Below, in pieces: positions 1 to 10,140 of a stretch of 64,000 bases of DNA (the first letter of the stretch is position 1; every line of letters begins with the position of its first letter). Location: positions 48,473,096-48,537,095 of the forward strand of contig NC_134400.1 in assembly GCF_050003625.1 (NCBI RefSeq), written 5' to 3'. This stretch comes from Haematobia irritans. Taxonomy: Eukaryota; Arthropoda; Insecta; Diptera; Muscidae. The translations under genes were made by a program, and so were the position numbers. The notes beneath the pieces are model-generated. The model was not told the origin of the DNA. It did not search any database and saw only the letters and a program-made list of their open reading frames with translations.

Positions 1-780
1 CACATCGGTCCATAATTATATATAGCCCCCATATAAACCGATCCCCAGATTTAGCTTGTGGAGCCTCTAAGAGAAGCATATTTCATCCGATCCGGCTGAA
101 ATTTGGTACATGGTGTTGGTATATGGTCTCTAACAACCATGCAAAAATTGGTCCATATCGGTCCTTAATTATATATAGCCCCCATATAAACCCGTCCGCA
201 GATTTGACTTGTGGAGCCTCAAAGAGAAGCAAATTGCATCCGATCCGGCTGAAATTTGGTAGATGGTGTTGATATATGGTCTGTAACAATCATGCAAAAA
301 TTGGTCCACATCGGTCCATAATTATATATAGCCCCCATATAAACCGATCTCCAGATTTGGCTTGCGAAGCCTCAAAGAGAAGCAAATTGCATCCGATCCG
401 GCTGAAATTTGGTAGATGGTATTGGTATATGGTCTCTAGCAACCGTGCCAAAAATTGGTCCACATCGGTCCATAATTATATATAGCGCACATATAAACTG
501 ATCCACAGATTTGGGTTGCGGAGCCTCTAAGAGAAGCAAATTTCATCCGATCCGGCTGAAATTTGGTACATGGTATTGGTATATGGTCTCTAGCAACCGT
601 GCAAAAATTGGTCCATATCGGTCCATAATTATATATAGTCCCCATATAAAACGTTCTCCAGATTTGACCTCCGGAGCCTCTTGGAGGAGCAAAATTCATC
701 CGATCCGGTTCAAATTAGGAACGTGGTGTTAGTATATGGTCGCTAACAACCATACCAAAATTGGTCCAATCACACAAAAC
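1..780 (+). repeat. 153-bp tandem array of family A
   Basis: About five direct copies of a 153-bp unit. Each contains the landmarks TATATAGCCCCCATATAAAC, CCGATCCGGCTGAAATTTGG and CATGCAAAAATTGGTCCA. The spacing of the landmarks is 153 bp here and in the other family A copies. Because 153 is a multiple of three, one frame on each strand stays open as a 51-codon repeat. Confidence 0.85.
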
Positions 781-1215
781 TTGAAACTAGAGCCAAAAAT
801 AATCTACCAAAATTTTATTTCTATAGAAAATTTTGTCAAAATTTTATTTCTAGAGAAAATTTTGTTAAAATTTTATTCGGTTCATAATAAAATTTTCATC
901 ATTGCCAAAATTTTATTTCTATAGAAAATTTTGTTCAAATTTTATTCGGTTCATAATTATGGTTGCCACTCGAGCCAAAAATAATCTACCAAGATTTTAT
1001 TTTTATAGAAAATTTTGTCAAAAGTTTATTTCTATAGAAAATTTTGTTAAAATTCTATTTCTGTACACATTTTTGTCAAAATTTTCTTTCTATAGAAAAT
1101 CTTGTGAAAATTTTTATTTCTATAGAAAATTTTGTGAAAATTTTATTTCTATAGAAAATTTTGTTAAAATTTTATTTCTGTAGAAAATTTTGTCAAAATT
1201 TTATGTCTACTTTGT
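781..1215 (+). repeat. 29-bp tandem array of family A
   Basis: Irregular direct repeats of about 29 bp centred on the perfect palindrome TTTCTATAGAAA and joined by TTTTGTCAAAATTTTA. The array always lies between the 153-bp array and the 3' block of family A. It recurs at 12778-12905, 20110-20530, 24480-24770, 55320-55740, 56700-57070 and 63060-63510. Confidence 0.85.
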
Positions 1216-1455
1216 CAAACTGAATTATATACGTATTGGATCGATCTTTTTCGATTTAATATATACCCCGTATGGACTTACATATAATTTAGAAGATGGT
1301 ATTAGGAGTTTTTAAGATACCTTGCCATCGGCAAGCGTTACCGCAACTTAACTGCAACTTGTGGGTGGCAGTGTTTAGAAGAAGTTTCTACGCAATCCAT
1401 GATGGAGGGTACATAAGCTTCGGCCTGGCCGAACTTACGGCCGTATATACTTGTT

Positions 1456-3582
1456 TTTTGTTTGTGTTTGTTATTGCGATGATGTTATGGAATGTGTGTT
1501 GTTGGTATCTTTTGCGGTGATAGTTGTTTTGTTGCAATAGCGAGATCAGAAAGGGATCATGTGTGTGTGTGTGGAGTTGTTTTTCTTTACATATGTGTCC
1601 TTTATGACTATTTGTGTCTTTGAGTTTTATTGGTGCATTCAGTTCTGTTGATGCATTTATGAAGCGCACACGTGGTGGGCTTGCGTGCGGTATTTGTGTT
1701 TATTAATAAAAATACATTTATTTCGTAACATTTTAGAAACTGATAAGTGAATGGTGTGATGTAAGAGAAAACAAAAACACTTTATATTGATAAAAAAATA
1801 AATAACTCTAAAATAAATCACATATTAAGAAACTGTATATTTCTATTAATAATTTAAAATCAGTGCGGCTTTAAATTGGTTTACATAAAGATATTCATAA
1901 TGAGTGGTAATAAAATTATCTATATTGACTCTACATCTGGATCACAATACAATTTTTTGAGTCTATATTTTTATGTTATAGCGAGTCCTTAAGGTGTGTA
2001 CTAAGTTCGAGTTTAGGTGCTAAAATCAGAAATAAATCAGTAAGAAAAGTATAAAATTATACCCCTTCGATGCAAATTTAAATATAACTTGATGGAGAAT
2101 AGCTCGAAACAAGTTTTTTATTAAGTTTATATTCTTTAAATGGATTACACGATTAAGAACAGAAAATCGTTTTTAAGCTTATGTAGAACGCTGTTTTTTT
2201 AATTTAATATGATGAATCGTTTTCAAGTTATTCCAATATATATAGCGGAAGTGCCTTAATTTTGAACATAACCGTATATCTCAAAAAGTCGAGATCTTAA
2301 AAAAATAAGTGTAAATTTGGATTCAGCGACCTCAAATTACTAAAAATTTGATATAAATTTTAAATGAACACAAAAACGGTTCAATTTTGTTCCCATGTAT
2401 TTCTAAAGAAAACTAATCATGAAAAATTGGGATTTTAGCCACTAAACTCGAACTTAATATCCACCATAAATACTAAATGCTATATTGACAAGTGGAAATT
2501 ATATCTAATTTTATAATATTTTTATTTCATTTATATTCTGAGAAGGATTTCAAAAATGTCCCATTTGTGCATGGATATGATTCCACTAATGTAGTAATTG
2601 TATGATTTTTTTCAGTGTGGTAAGTTTTTCGTCCATTTGTAATAAAGCCAAAATTTCTATTTATTAAAAATAATTTTCATTTGCAGGATGACAGCAAATC
2701 TAATGGTATTTTTTGGAATCTTCTTACTGTTTAATGCTAACTAAGCTGATATCCCTATTTGCTCTAAGAAAATTCTCTTGTAAGTTAAAGATCAAAATAC
2801 CATAGAATTTGATAATATTTTTATATTTTATATACCTTTTTAACTTCAGAGGCTTATGACGCAAATCCACACAACAAAAACTAGCGAAATCGGTGAAATT
2901 GGACAAAAATGAAATGAAAATAGCAACTTATGGCATATATCTTTCATATGGATAAAAAATGGAAATTGATATTAATTAGTTTCATTCTACTAACATAGAA
3001 TATTACTCTTTTGAAGAAGCAATTACTAACTACCGAAAAGTAACAGCATACAGCGTACGAATAAAAACATTTCTTTTATTGTATATCATAAGCCATAGTT
3101 TTATGTAATATAATAATAATTTTTTGAAATAAAATACTGGTAGTTATGAAAAATTGTCTTATATTGTATGAAAAATTTCTTAGTTGTATACAGGCTTGTT
3201 GTACCTTTAAATCCTTAATTTATTTACTTTTTTGAAAATTATACTGATAAACAGTTTATTTGAAACCAATTTCTAAATATAGGATTCCCAAAAACTTGTT
3301 CATTTTTCCGGATAGCAGGAATATTTTGAATGAGTGTAAGTACATTCTTCCCACAGCGTAGTAAGAATGAACTAAAATAGGATGCAATACATAAACTTAT
3401 TTATAAGAAAATCATGAACTTATCTAGATGAAAAAAATCTTTGGCGCCAAATCATGGTCATTCTTACTATGGGTTAGTTCATTTTTCGTAAACAATAGTA
3501 AACTTTTTTTCGGTGTAAGAGTAAGAGTTTTGGTAAATTTACATTTGATATTGTGAATCCAAAGAAAAAGTTTAACATATAT
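1456..3582. other. AT-rich intergenic DNA, no gene recognised
   Basis: Apart from a short (GT)n run near 1560, no repeat or coding signal is clear. A 18-codon signal-peptide-like frame (2688-2744) follows a possible splice acceptor (TTTGCAG at 2680-2686), but nothing continues it. Around 3330-3530 there are two diverged inverted stretches that may be an old MITE. Confidence 0.5.
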
Positions 3583-4328
3583 AACAAGTAAGGAAAGTCT
3601 AAATTCGGGCGGGGCCGACTATATTATACCCTGCACCACTTAGTAGATCTAAATTTTCGATACCATATCACATTCGTCAAACGTGTTGGGGGTATATATA
3701 AAGGTTTGTACCAAATATATACATTTAAATACCACTCGATCTGGACAGAATTTGATAGACTTCTACAAAATCTATAGACTCAAAATTTGTGTCGGCTAAT
3801 GCGCTAGGGTGGAACACAATGTTAGTACAAAAACCAGTAAGGAAAGTCTAAAGTCGGGCGGGGCCGACTATATTATACCCTGCACCACTTTGTAGATCTA
3901 AATTTTCGATACCATATCACATCCTTCAAATGTGTTGGGGGCTATATATAAAGGTTTGTCCCATATACATACATTTAAATATCACTCGATCTGGAAGAAT
4001 TTGATAGACTTCTACAAAATCTATAGACTCAAAATTTAAGTCGGCTAATGCACTAGGGTGGAACACAATGTTAGTAAAAACCAGTAAGGAAAGTCTACAG
4101 TCGGGCGGGGCCGACTATATTATACCCTGCACCACTTTGTAGATCTAAATTTTCGCTACCATATCACATCCGTCAAATGTGTTGGGGGCTATATATAAAG
4201 GTTTGTCCCAAATACATACATTTAAATATCACTCGATCTGGAAGAATTTGATAGACTTCTACAAAATCTATAGACTCAAAATTTAAGTCGGCTAATGCAC
4301 TAGGGTGGAACACAATGTTAGTAAAAAA
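3583..4328 (-). repeat. Threefold tandem reiteration of the family BC 3' end
   Basis: Three direct copies of about 248 bp begin at 3583, 3832 and 4079. Each starts with the 3' hairpin block GTCGGGCGGGGCCGACT and runs to ACACAATGTTAGTA. Only the outermost copy has the AACAAGTAAGG junction; the inner ones read CCAGTAAGG. The pattern implies stepwise duplication of the element terminus. Confidence 0.85.
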
Positions 4329-6655
4329 ATATGGGAAACGTTTAAATCTGAAGCAATTTTAAGGAAACTTCGAAAAAGTTTATTTATGATTTATCGCTCG
4401 ATATATTTGTATTAGAAGTTTAGGAAAATTAGAGTCATTTTTACAACTTTTCGACTAAGCAGTGGCGATTTTACAAGGAAAATTTTGGTATTTTGACCAT
4501 TTTTGTCGAAATGAGAAAAACATATATATGGGAGCTATATCTAAATCTGAACCGATTTCAACCAAATTTGGCACGCATAGCTACAATGCTAATTCTACTC
4601 CCTGTGCAAAATTTCAACTAAATCGGAGTTAAAAATTGGCCTCTGTGGTCATATGAGAGTAAATCGGGCGAAAGCTTTATATGGGAGATATATCTAAATC
4701 TGAACCGATTTCAAGCAAATTTGGCACGCATAGTTACAACGCTAATTCTACTCCTTATGCAAAATTTCAACTAAATCGGAGTTAAAAATTGGCCTCTGTG
4801 GTCATATGAGTGTAAATCGGGCGAAAGCTATATATGGAAGATATATCTAAATCTGAACCGATTTCAACCAAATTTTGCACGCATAGCTATAATGCTAATT
4901 CTACTCCCTGTGCAAAATTTCAACTAAATCGGAGTTAAAAATTGGCCTCTGTGGTCATTTGAGTGTAAATCGGGCGAAAGCTATATATGGGAGCTATATC
5001 TAAATCTGAACCGATTTCAACCAAATTTGACACGCATAGCTACAATGCTATTCTACTCCCTGTGCAAAATTTCAACTAAATCGGAGCAAAAAATTGGCCT
5101 CTGTGGGCAAATGAGTGTAAATCGGGCGAAAGCTATATATGGGAGCTATATCTAAATCTGAACCGATTTGGCTGATATTTTGCAAGTTTTTCGAGACTCA
5201 TAAAATATTCGGATGTACGGAATTTGAGGAAGATCGGTTGATATACACGCCAATTATGACCAGATCGGTGAAAAATATATATGGCAGCTATATCTAAATC
5301 TGAACCGATTTTTTCCAAAATCAATAGGGATCGTCTTTGAGCCGAAACAGGACTCTATACCAAATTTTAGGACAATCGGACTAAAACTGCGAGCTGTACT
5401 TTGCATACAAAAATACATCAACAGACAGACGGGCATCGCTAAATCGACTCAGAATTTAATTCTAAGACGTTCGGTATACTAAACGATGGGTCTCAGACTT
5501 TTCCTTCTTGGCGTTACATACAAATGCACAAAATTATTATAACCTGTACCACAGTAGTGGTGAAGGGTATGGGAAACATTTAAATCTGAAGCAATTTTAA
5601 GGAAACTTTGCAAAAGTTTATTTATGATTTATCGCTCGATATATATGTATTAGAAGTTTAGGAAAATTAGAGTCATTTTTACGACTTTTCGACTAAGCAG
5701 TGGCGATTTTACAAGGAAAATTTTGGTATTTTGACCATTTTTGTCGAAATCAGAAAAACATATATATGGGAGCTATATCTAAATCTAAACCGATTTCAAC
5801 CAAATTTGGCACGCATAGCAAAAATGCTAATTCTACTCTCTGTGCAAAATTTCAACTAAATCGGAGTTAAAAATTGGCCTCTGTGGTCATATGAGTGTAA
5901 ATCGGGCGAAAGCTATATATGGGAGATATATCTAAATCTGAACCGATTTCAACCAAATTTGGCACGCATATCTACAATGCTAATTCTACTCCCTGTGCAA
6001 AATTTCAACTAAATCGGACCAAAAAATTGGCCTCGGTGGTCATATGAGTGTAAATCGGGCGAAAGCTATATATGGGAGCTATATCTAAATCTGAACCGAT
6101 TTCAACAAAATTTGTCACGCATAGCTACAATGCTAATTCTACTCCCTGTGCAAAATTTCAACCAAATTGGGGTAAAACTCTAGCTTTTGGGACCGTATTA
6201 GTCCATATCGGGCGAAAGATATATATGGGAGATATATCCAAATCTGAACCGATTTCACCCAAATTTGGCACGCATAGTTACAATGCTAATTCTACTCCCT
6301 GTGCAACATTTCAACTAAATCGGAGTTAAAAATTGGCCTCTGTGGGCAAATGAGTGTAAATCGGCCGAAAGCTATATATGGGAGCTATATCTAAATCTGA
6401 ACCGATTTGCCTGATATTTTGCAAGTTTTTCGAGACCCATAAAATATTCGGATGTACGGAATTTGAGGAAGATCGGTTGATATACACGCCAATTATGACC
6501 AGATCGGTGAAAAATATATATGGCAGCTATATCTAAATCTGAACCGATTTTTTCCAAAATCAATAGGGATCGTCTTTGAGCCGAAACAGGACCCTATACA
6601 AAATTTTAGGACAATCGGACTAAACCTGCGAGCTGTACTTTGCACACAAAAATAC

Positions 6656-6663
6656 ATCAACAG

Positions 6664-6698
<35 letters not shown>

Positions 6699-6714
6699 GA
6701 CAGACGGACGGACA
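6656..6714 (-). repeat. (GTCT/GTCC)n microsatellite of a BC element
   Basis: A tetranucleotide tract reading CAGACAGACGGACAGA on the + strand. Its position inside the 5' region of the DINE-like element matches the (GTCY)n tract of Drosophila DINE-1/mini-me elements. Similar tracts occur at 11078-11103, 25316-25356, 26832-26910, 28455-28532, 30207-30310, 35690-35720 and 38393-38450. Confidence 0.85.
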
Positions 6715-6851
6715 TCGCTAAATCGACTCAGAATTTAATTCTAAGCCGATCCGTATACTAAAAGGTTGGTCTATGATTACTCCTTCTTGGCGTTACATAC
6801 AAATACACAAACTTATTATACCCTGTACCACAGTAGTGGTGAAGGGTATAA

Positions 6852-7045
6852 AAATGGAAAAGAAAAAAATAATTGAAAGAAAATATATAAAAAAGGTAAT
6901 AGTTAAATTAAAACAAAAAATATATGATTCAAGTTAAATTGATATAAAAATTACAAAAATATAAGTAAAATTGAATGGTGTATAAAATAGGGTAAAACAA
7001 AAAATAACCACGTTAAACATGTAAATAAACAATAAAATAAATAAA
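6852..7045. other. AT-rich spacer
   Basis: About 190 bp of A-rich DNA between two DINE-like elements. No coding or RNA signal is visible. Confidence 0.6.
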
Positions 7046-8940
7046 CAAAAACAAGTATATACGGCCGTAAGTTCGGCCAGGCCGAATCTTATGTACCCTC
7101 CACCATGGATTGCGTAGAAACTTATACGAAAGACTGTCATCCACAATCGAATTAATTGGGTTGTGGTATCATAAAACTTCTTAACATCATTTTCTAAATT
7201 GTTTGTTAGTCTATACGCGGTATATATTAGACAAAAAAGGTATGTGTAGGTAAGTCTACAAATAATTACGAATCGATATGCACGGTACGTAGGGAGCCAG
7301 AATTGAAATATGGGGGTCGCTTATATGGGGGCTATATATAATTATGAACTTGATATGGACCAATTTTTGTGTGATTGGGGATCGATTTATCTGAGGGCTA
7401 TATATAACTATATGACCGATAGTTGTTAACGGCCATATACTAGCACAATGTACCAAATTTCTACTGACTCGGATGAAATTTGGTCCTCCAAGAGGCTCCA
7501 AAACCAAATCTCGGGATCGGTTTATATGGTGGCTATATATGGTTATGGACTGATATGGACCATTTTTGGCATGGTTGTTAAATATCATATACTACCACCA
7601 CGTACCAAATTTAAACCAGATCGGATGAATTTTGCTTCTCCAAAAGGCACCGGAGGTCATATCTGGGGATCGGTTTGTATGGGGCTTATATATAATTATA
7701 GACTGATATGAACCAATTCCTGCATGGTTGTTGGATACCATATACTAACACCACGTACCAAATATAAACTGAATCAGATGAATTTTGGTCTTCCAAGACG
7801 CTCCGGAGGTCAAATCTGGTGACCGGTTTATATGGGGGCTATATATAGTTATACACCGATGTGGACCAATTTTTGCATGGTCATTAGAGACCATATACTA
7901 ACACCATGTACTAAATTTCAGCCGGATCGGATGAAATTTGCTTCTCTTAGAGGCTCCGCAAGCCAAATCGGGGGATCGGTTTATATGGGGGCTATATATA
8001 ATTATTGACCGATGTGGACCAATTTTTGCATAGATATTAGAGACAATATACTAACACCATGTACCAAATTTCACCCGGATCGGATGAAATTTTCTTCTCT
8101 TAGAGGCTCCGCAAGCCAAATCTGGGGATCGGTTTATATGGGGGCTAAATATAATTATGGGCCGATGTGGACCAATTTTTGCATGGTTGTTAAAGACCAT
8201 AACAACCACACCATGTACCCAATTTCAGCCGGATTGGATGAAATTTGCTTCTCTTAGGGGCTCCGAAAGCCAAATCGGGGGATCGGTTTATATGGGGGCT
8301 ATATATAATTATGGACCGATGTGGACCAATTTTTGCATGGTTGTTAGAGACCATATACCAACACTATGTACCAAATTTTAGCCGGATCGGATGAAATTTG
8401 CTTCTCTTATAGAGTCTGCAAGCCAAATTCGGGGGTCCGTCTATATGGGGGCTATACGTAAAAGTGGACCGATATGGCCCATTTGCAATACCATCCGACC
8501 TACATCAATAATAGGGAGCCACCGTGGTGCAATGGTTAGCATGCCCGCCTTGCATACACAAGGTCGTGGGTTCGATTCCTGCTTCGACCGAACACCAACA
8601 AGTTTTTCAGCGGTGGATTATCCCACCTCAGTAATGCTGGTGACATTTCTGAGGGTTTCAAAGCTTCTCTAAGTGGTTTCACTGCAATGTGGAACGCCGT
8701 TCGGTTATAAAAATGACTATAAAAATGAGGTCCCTTGTCATTGAGCTTAACATGGAATCGGGCAGCACTCATTGATAAGAGAGAAATTCACCAATGTGGT
8801 ATCACAATGGACTGAACAGTCTAAGTGAGCCTGATACATCGGGCTGCCACCTAACTTAACCTAACCTAACCTACATCAATAACAACTACTTGTGCCAAGT
8901 TTCAAGTCGATAGCTTGTTTCGTTCGGAAGTTAGCGTAAC
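7046..8940 (-). mobile_element. Family A element, reverse orientation, 5' truncated, carrying a SINE
   Basis: The 3' double hairpin (ACGGCCGTAAGTTCGGCCAG on the + strand) opens the element at 7046. Diverged 153-bp units follow to about 8460, then the linker CCATTTGCAATACCATCCGA. A SINE interrupts this linker at 8512-8869, after which the linker resumes and stops at GTTAGCGT near 8940. There the sequence switches to a LINE relic, so the (GTCC)n tract and 5' hairpin are missing. Confidence 0.8.
8512..8869 (+). mobile_element. tRNA-derived SINE (copy 1) with target-site duplication
   Basis: The head has a Pol III box A (TGGTGCAATGG) and box B (GGTTCGATTCC) at normal tRNA spacing. A unique body of about 270 bp follows and ends in TAACCTAACCTAAC-like repeats. 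The flanks carry a 13-bp duplication, CCTACATCAATAA, at 8499-8511 and 8870-8882. Removing the SINE restores the family A linker. Copies 2 and 3 are at 40662 and 45743. Confidence 0.9.
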
Positions 8941-9743
8941 CAACAGCATTCGATTTCACAAGAGTGAAACTATGCACAACATCACCTGAATCAATACAAG
9001 AAAATTCAAATCCGCTATCATTCGTACCAAAATCCAATGTGTCAATATCAAAATCATAAAAATCGGCCCGATTGGAACGTTCGGAATGTCAATAAATTTA
9101 CGATTAAGTTCATCGACGTCAAGAACTTGATCGCTACATAAGTCCTTGCCTATTCCAATCTCCCGTATTATCCTCCATTTATGTTTCGATCCCAAAGCCG
9201 AGGAGAATCCGTCGTAAAAATAACGTGTCTTAGCTCGTTTTATCACGATATTCGCTCGTTTCCTAAGCACACGAAATTCCTCCCGCAAAGAAGAGTTTTT
9301 AACCGTTTCCATCTCGAAAAGGCTAAGTCCCGTTCCCTTATCGCTAACCGGGCCTCATCGTTGAACCATGGCTTTGAATTCGAGGAGACCCTCTTTGTCT
9401 TCAAAGGCAATACCGTGTCCTGAAGGCATTTAATATTACCCTGCAGAAAAACGAGTTGTTCATCCACGGATACCATACCGTTCATTAAATCCCAATTTAC
9501 CGACGAAGCCAAGGCTTCTAAATGGATATAAAGGTATACGTTGTCTGTTTCCTCCGGACCTGAAAACGATATGACATAAAAATCAGATCGTGCTTCGAAA
9601 AACACGAGGCAGAAATCTGATGGTAAAGCAAAACTTTGGTGGGTTCACTAACGAAAAATATATATATGAGTGAGCTGTTAGTATTAGTATAGTGAGTAGG
9701 ATTAGATGAGTTCGTTGGTACTAGTCCCAAAATCAACATTGCT
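8941..9743 (-). pseudogene. Jockey-type LINE ORF2 relic (endonuclease end to pre-RT linker)
   Basis: On the - strand three overlapping frames together resemble part of a non-LTR ORF2. First comes the end of the endonuclease (SSLIYIFFVSEPTK, then SKHDLIFMSYRF, the place of the SDH motif). Then follows the linker typical of jockey/CR1-like elements (KPWFNDEARLAIRERDLAFS, RAKTRYFYDGFSS, KWRIIREIG). The copy ends at a frame reading VKSNAVG, just before the RT domain, where family A sequence begins. It has frameshifts, so it is dead. The RT relic at 18140 begins near the same KSNA position and is probably the same family. Confidence 0.8.
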
Positions 9744-9796
9744 GGGATAATATAGTCGCCCCCGCCCTATTTTAGGCTTTTCTTATTTTTATTTAT
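9744..9796 (+). mobile_element. Degenerate 3' end of a BC-type DINE-like element
   Basis: GGGATAATATAGTCGCCCCC followed by GCCCTATTTTAGGCTTTTCT aligns with the BC 3' end (GGTATAATATAGTCGGCCCC, GCCCGACTTTAGACTTTCCT). One arm of the hairpin has decayed. It lies about 270 bp upstream of the start codon of the fibrinogen-related gene. Confidence 0.5.
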
Positions 9797-9931
9797 TTAT
9801 TATTTTTGCAAAATTATCTAATTTTTTATGCCCAAAGAAAATAGTCTTGGCTTAAAATATCTTTTCGCATGAAGAGAAATGTGCGAATGGAATAATTATC
9901 GTGGTACTTCCCATTTGCAATCATTTATGCA

Positions 9932-10036
9932 AAAATTCCCCCCAGTATCAACATTATTACTAAATGACGACCTCGTCATTCGAAACAATTAAATTTCTTT
10001 ATGATAAGAAATTCCAAAACATATGAAGAATTCAGT
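9932..10036 (+). promoter_or_regulatory. Putative promoter of the fibrinogen-related gene
   Basis: GGGGAATTTT (- strand, 9932-9941) fits the insect Rel/NF-kB consensus GGGRNNYYYY. GATAAG at 10003-10008 fits a GATA-factor site. TCAGTG at 10032 fits an arthropod initiator about 30 bp before the start codon. kB and GATA sites are known to occur together in fly immune promoters. The match is by consensus only, and short sites like these arise by chance. Confidence 0.3.
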
Positions 10037-10062
10037 GTTGAAATAAGAGTCAAACTATAAAC

Positions 10063-10140
10063 ATGGGAATTTGCATAATTTTCATAATTTTATGTTTTAC
10101 CCATTTTGTGAATTCTGAAGACAAAATTAAAGACTATTAT
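10063..10140 (+). CDS. FREP-type gene exon 1 (signal peptide)
   Basis: It encodes 26 residues: a hydrophobic core IIFIILCF, a likely cleavage after VNS, then EDKIKDYY. The donor is TAT|GTAAGA, phase 0. Intron 1 is 60 bp and ends TATCGAAG. Confidence 0.85.

Larger units (their letters stand above)
1..1455 (+). mobile_element. DINE-1-like (Helentron-associated) family A element, 5' end outside window
   Basis: This is the 3' two thirds of a family A element. In order it holds a 153-bp tandem array, a 29-bp A/T-rich tandem array and a unique 3' block of about 240 bp. The block ends in two palindromes (TTCGGCCTGGCCGAA, then ACGGCCGT) followed by TATATACTTGTT. A 3' hairpin followed by CTTGTT is the known end structure of Drosophila INE-1/DINE-1 elements, so the class is assigned by homology of architecture. 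No coding capacity: the open frames here are an effect of repeat length. Confidence 0.8.
3583..6851 (-). mobile_element. DINE-1-like family BC element, complete, reverse orientation
   Basis: Read on the - strand it starts at 6851 with a hairpin (TTATACCCTTCACCAC...GTGGTACAGGGTATAA). Next come the conserved TGTATGTAACGCCAAGAAGG block, a (GTCT/GTCC)n tract, 153-bp tandem units and a linker. It ends with a 3' hairpin (AGTCGGCCCCGCCCGACT) and CTTACTTGTT at 3583. The order 5' hairpin, 'ATGTAAC...AGAAGGA', 'GAGTCGAT', (GTCY)n, 3' hairpin matches the INE-1/DINE-1 plan. A second 5' end lies inside at about 5569, and the 3' block is present three times. Confidence 0.82.

Noticed and set aside
1296..1520. 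Frame running through the family A 3' block into the flank
   Set aside because: It crosses the element boundary; the N-terminal part is found at every family A 3' end.
2688..2744. Signal-peptide-like 18-codon frame after a splice acceptor
   Set aside because: No downstream coding continuation or splice donor with a matching frame was found.
8514..8595. Possible tRNA gene
   Set aside because: Box A and B fit, but there is no paired acceptor stem, and the segment is the head of a SINE with target-site duplications.
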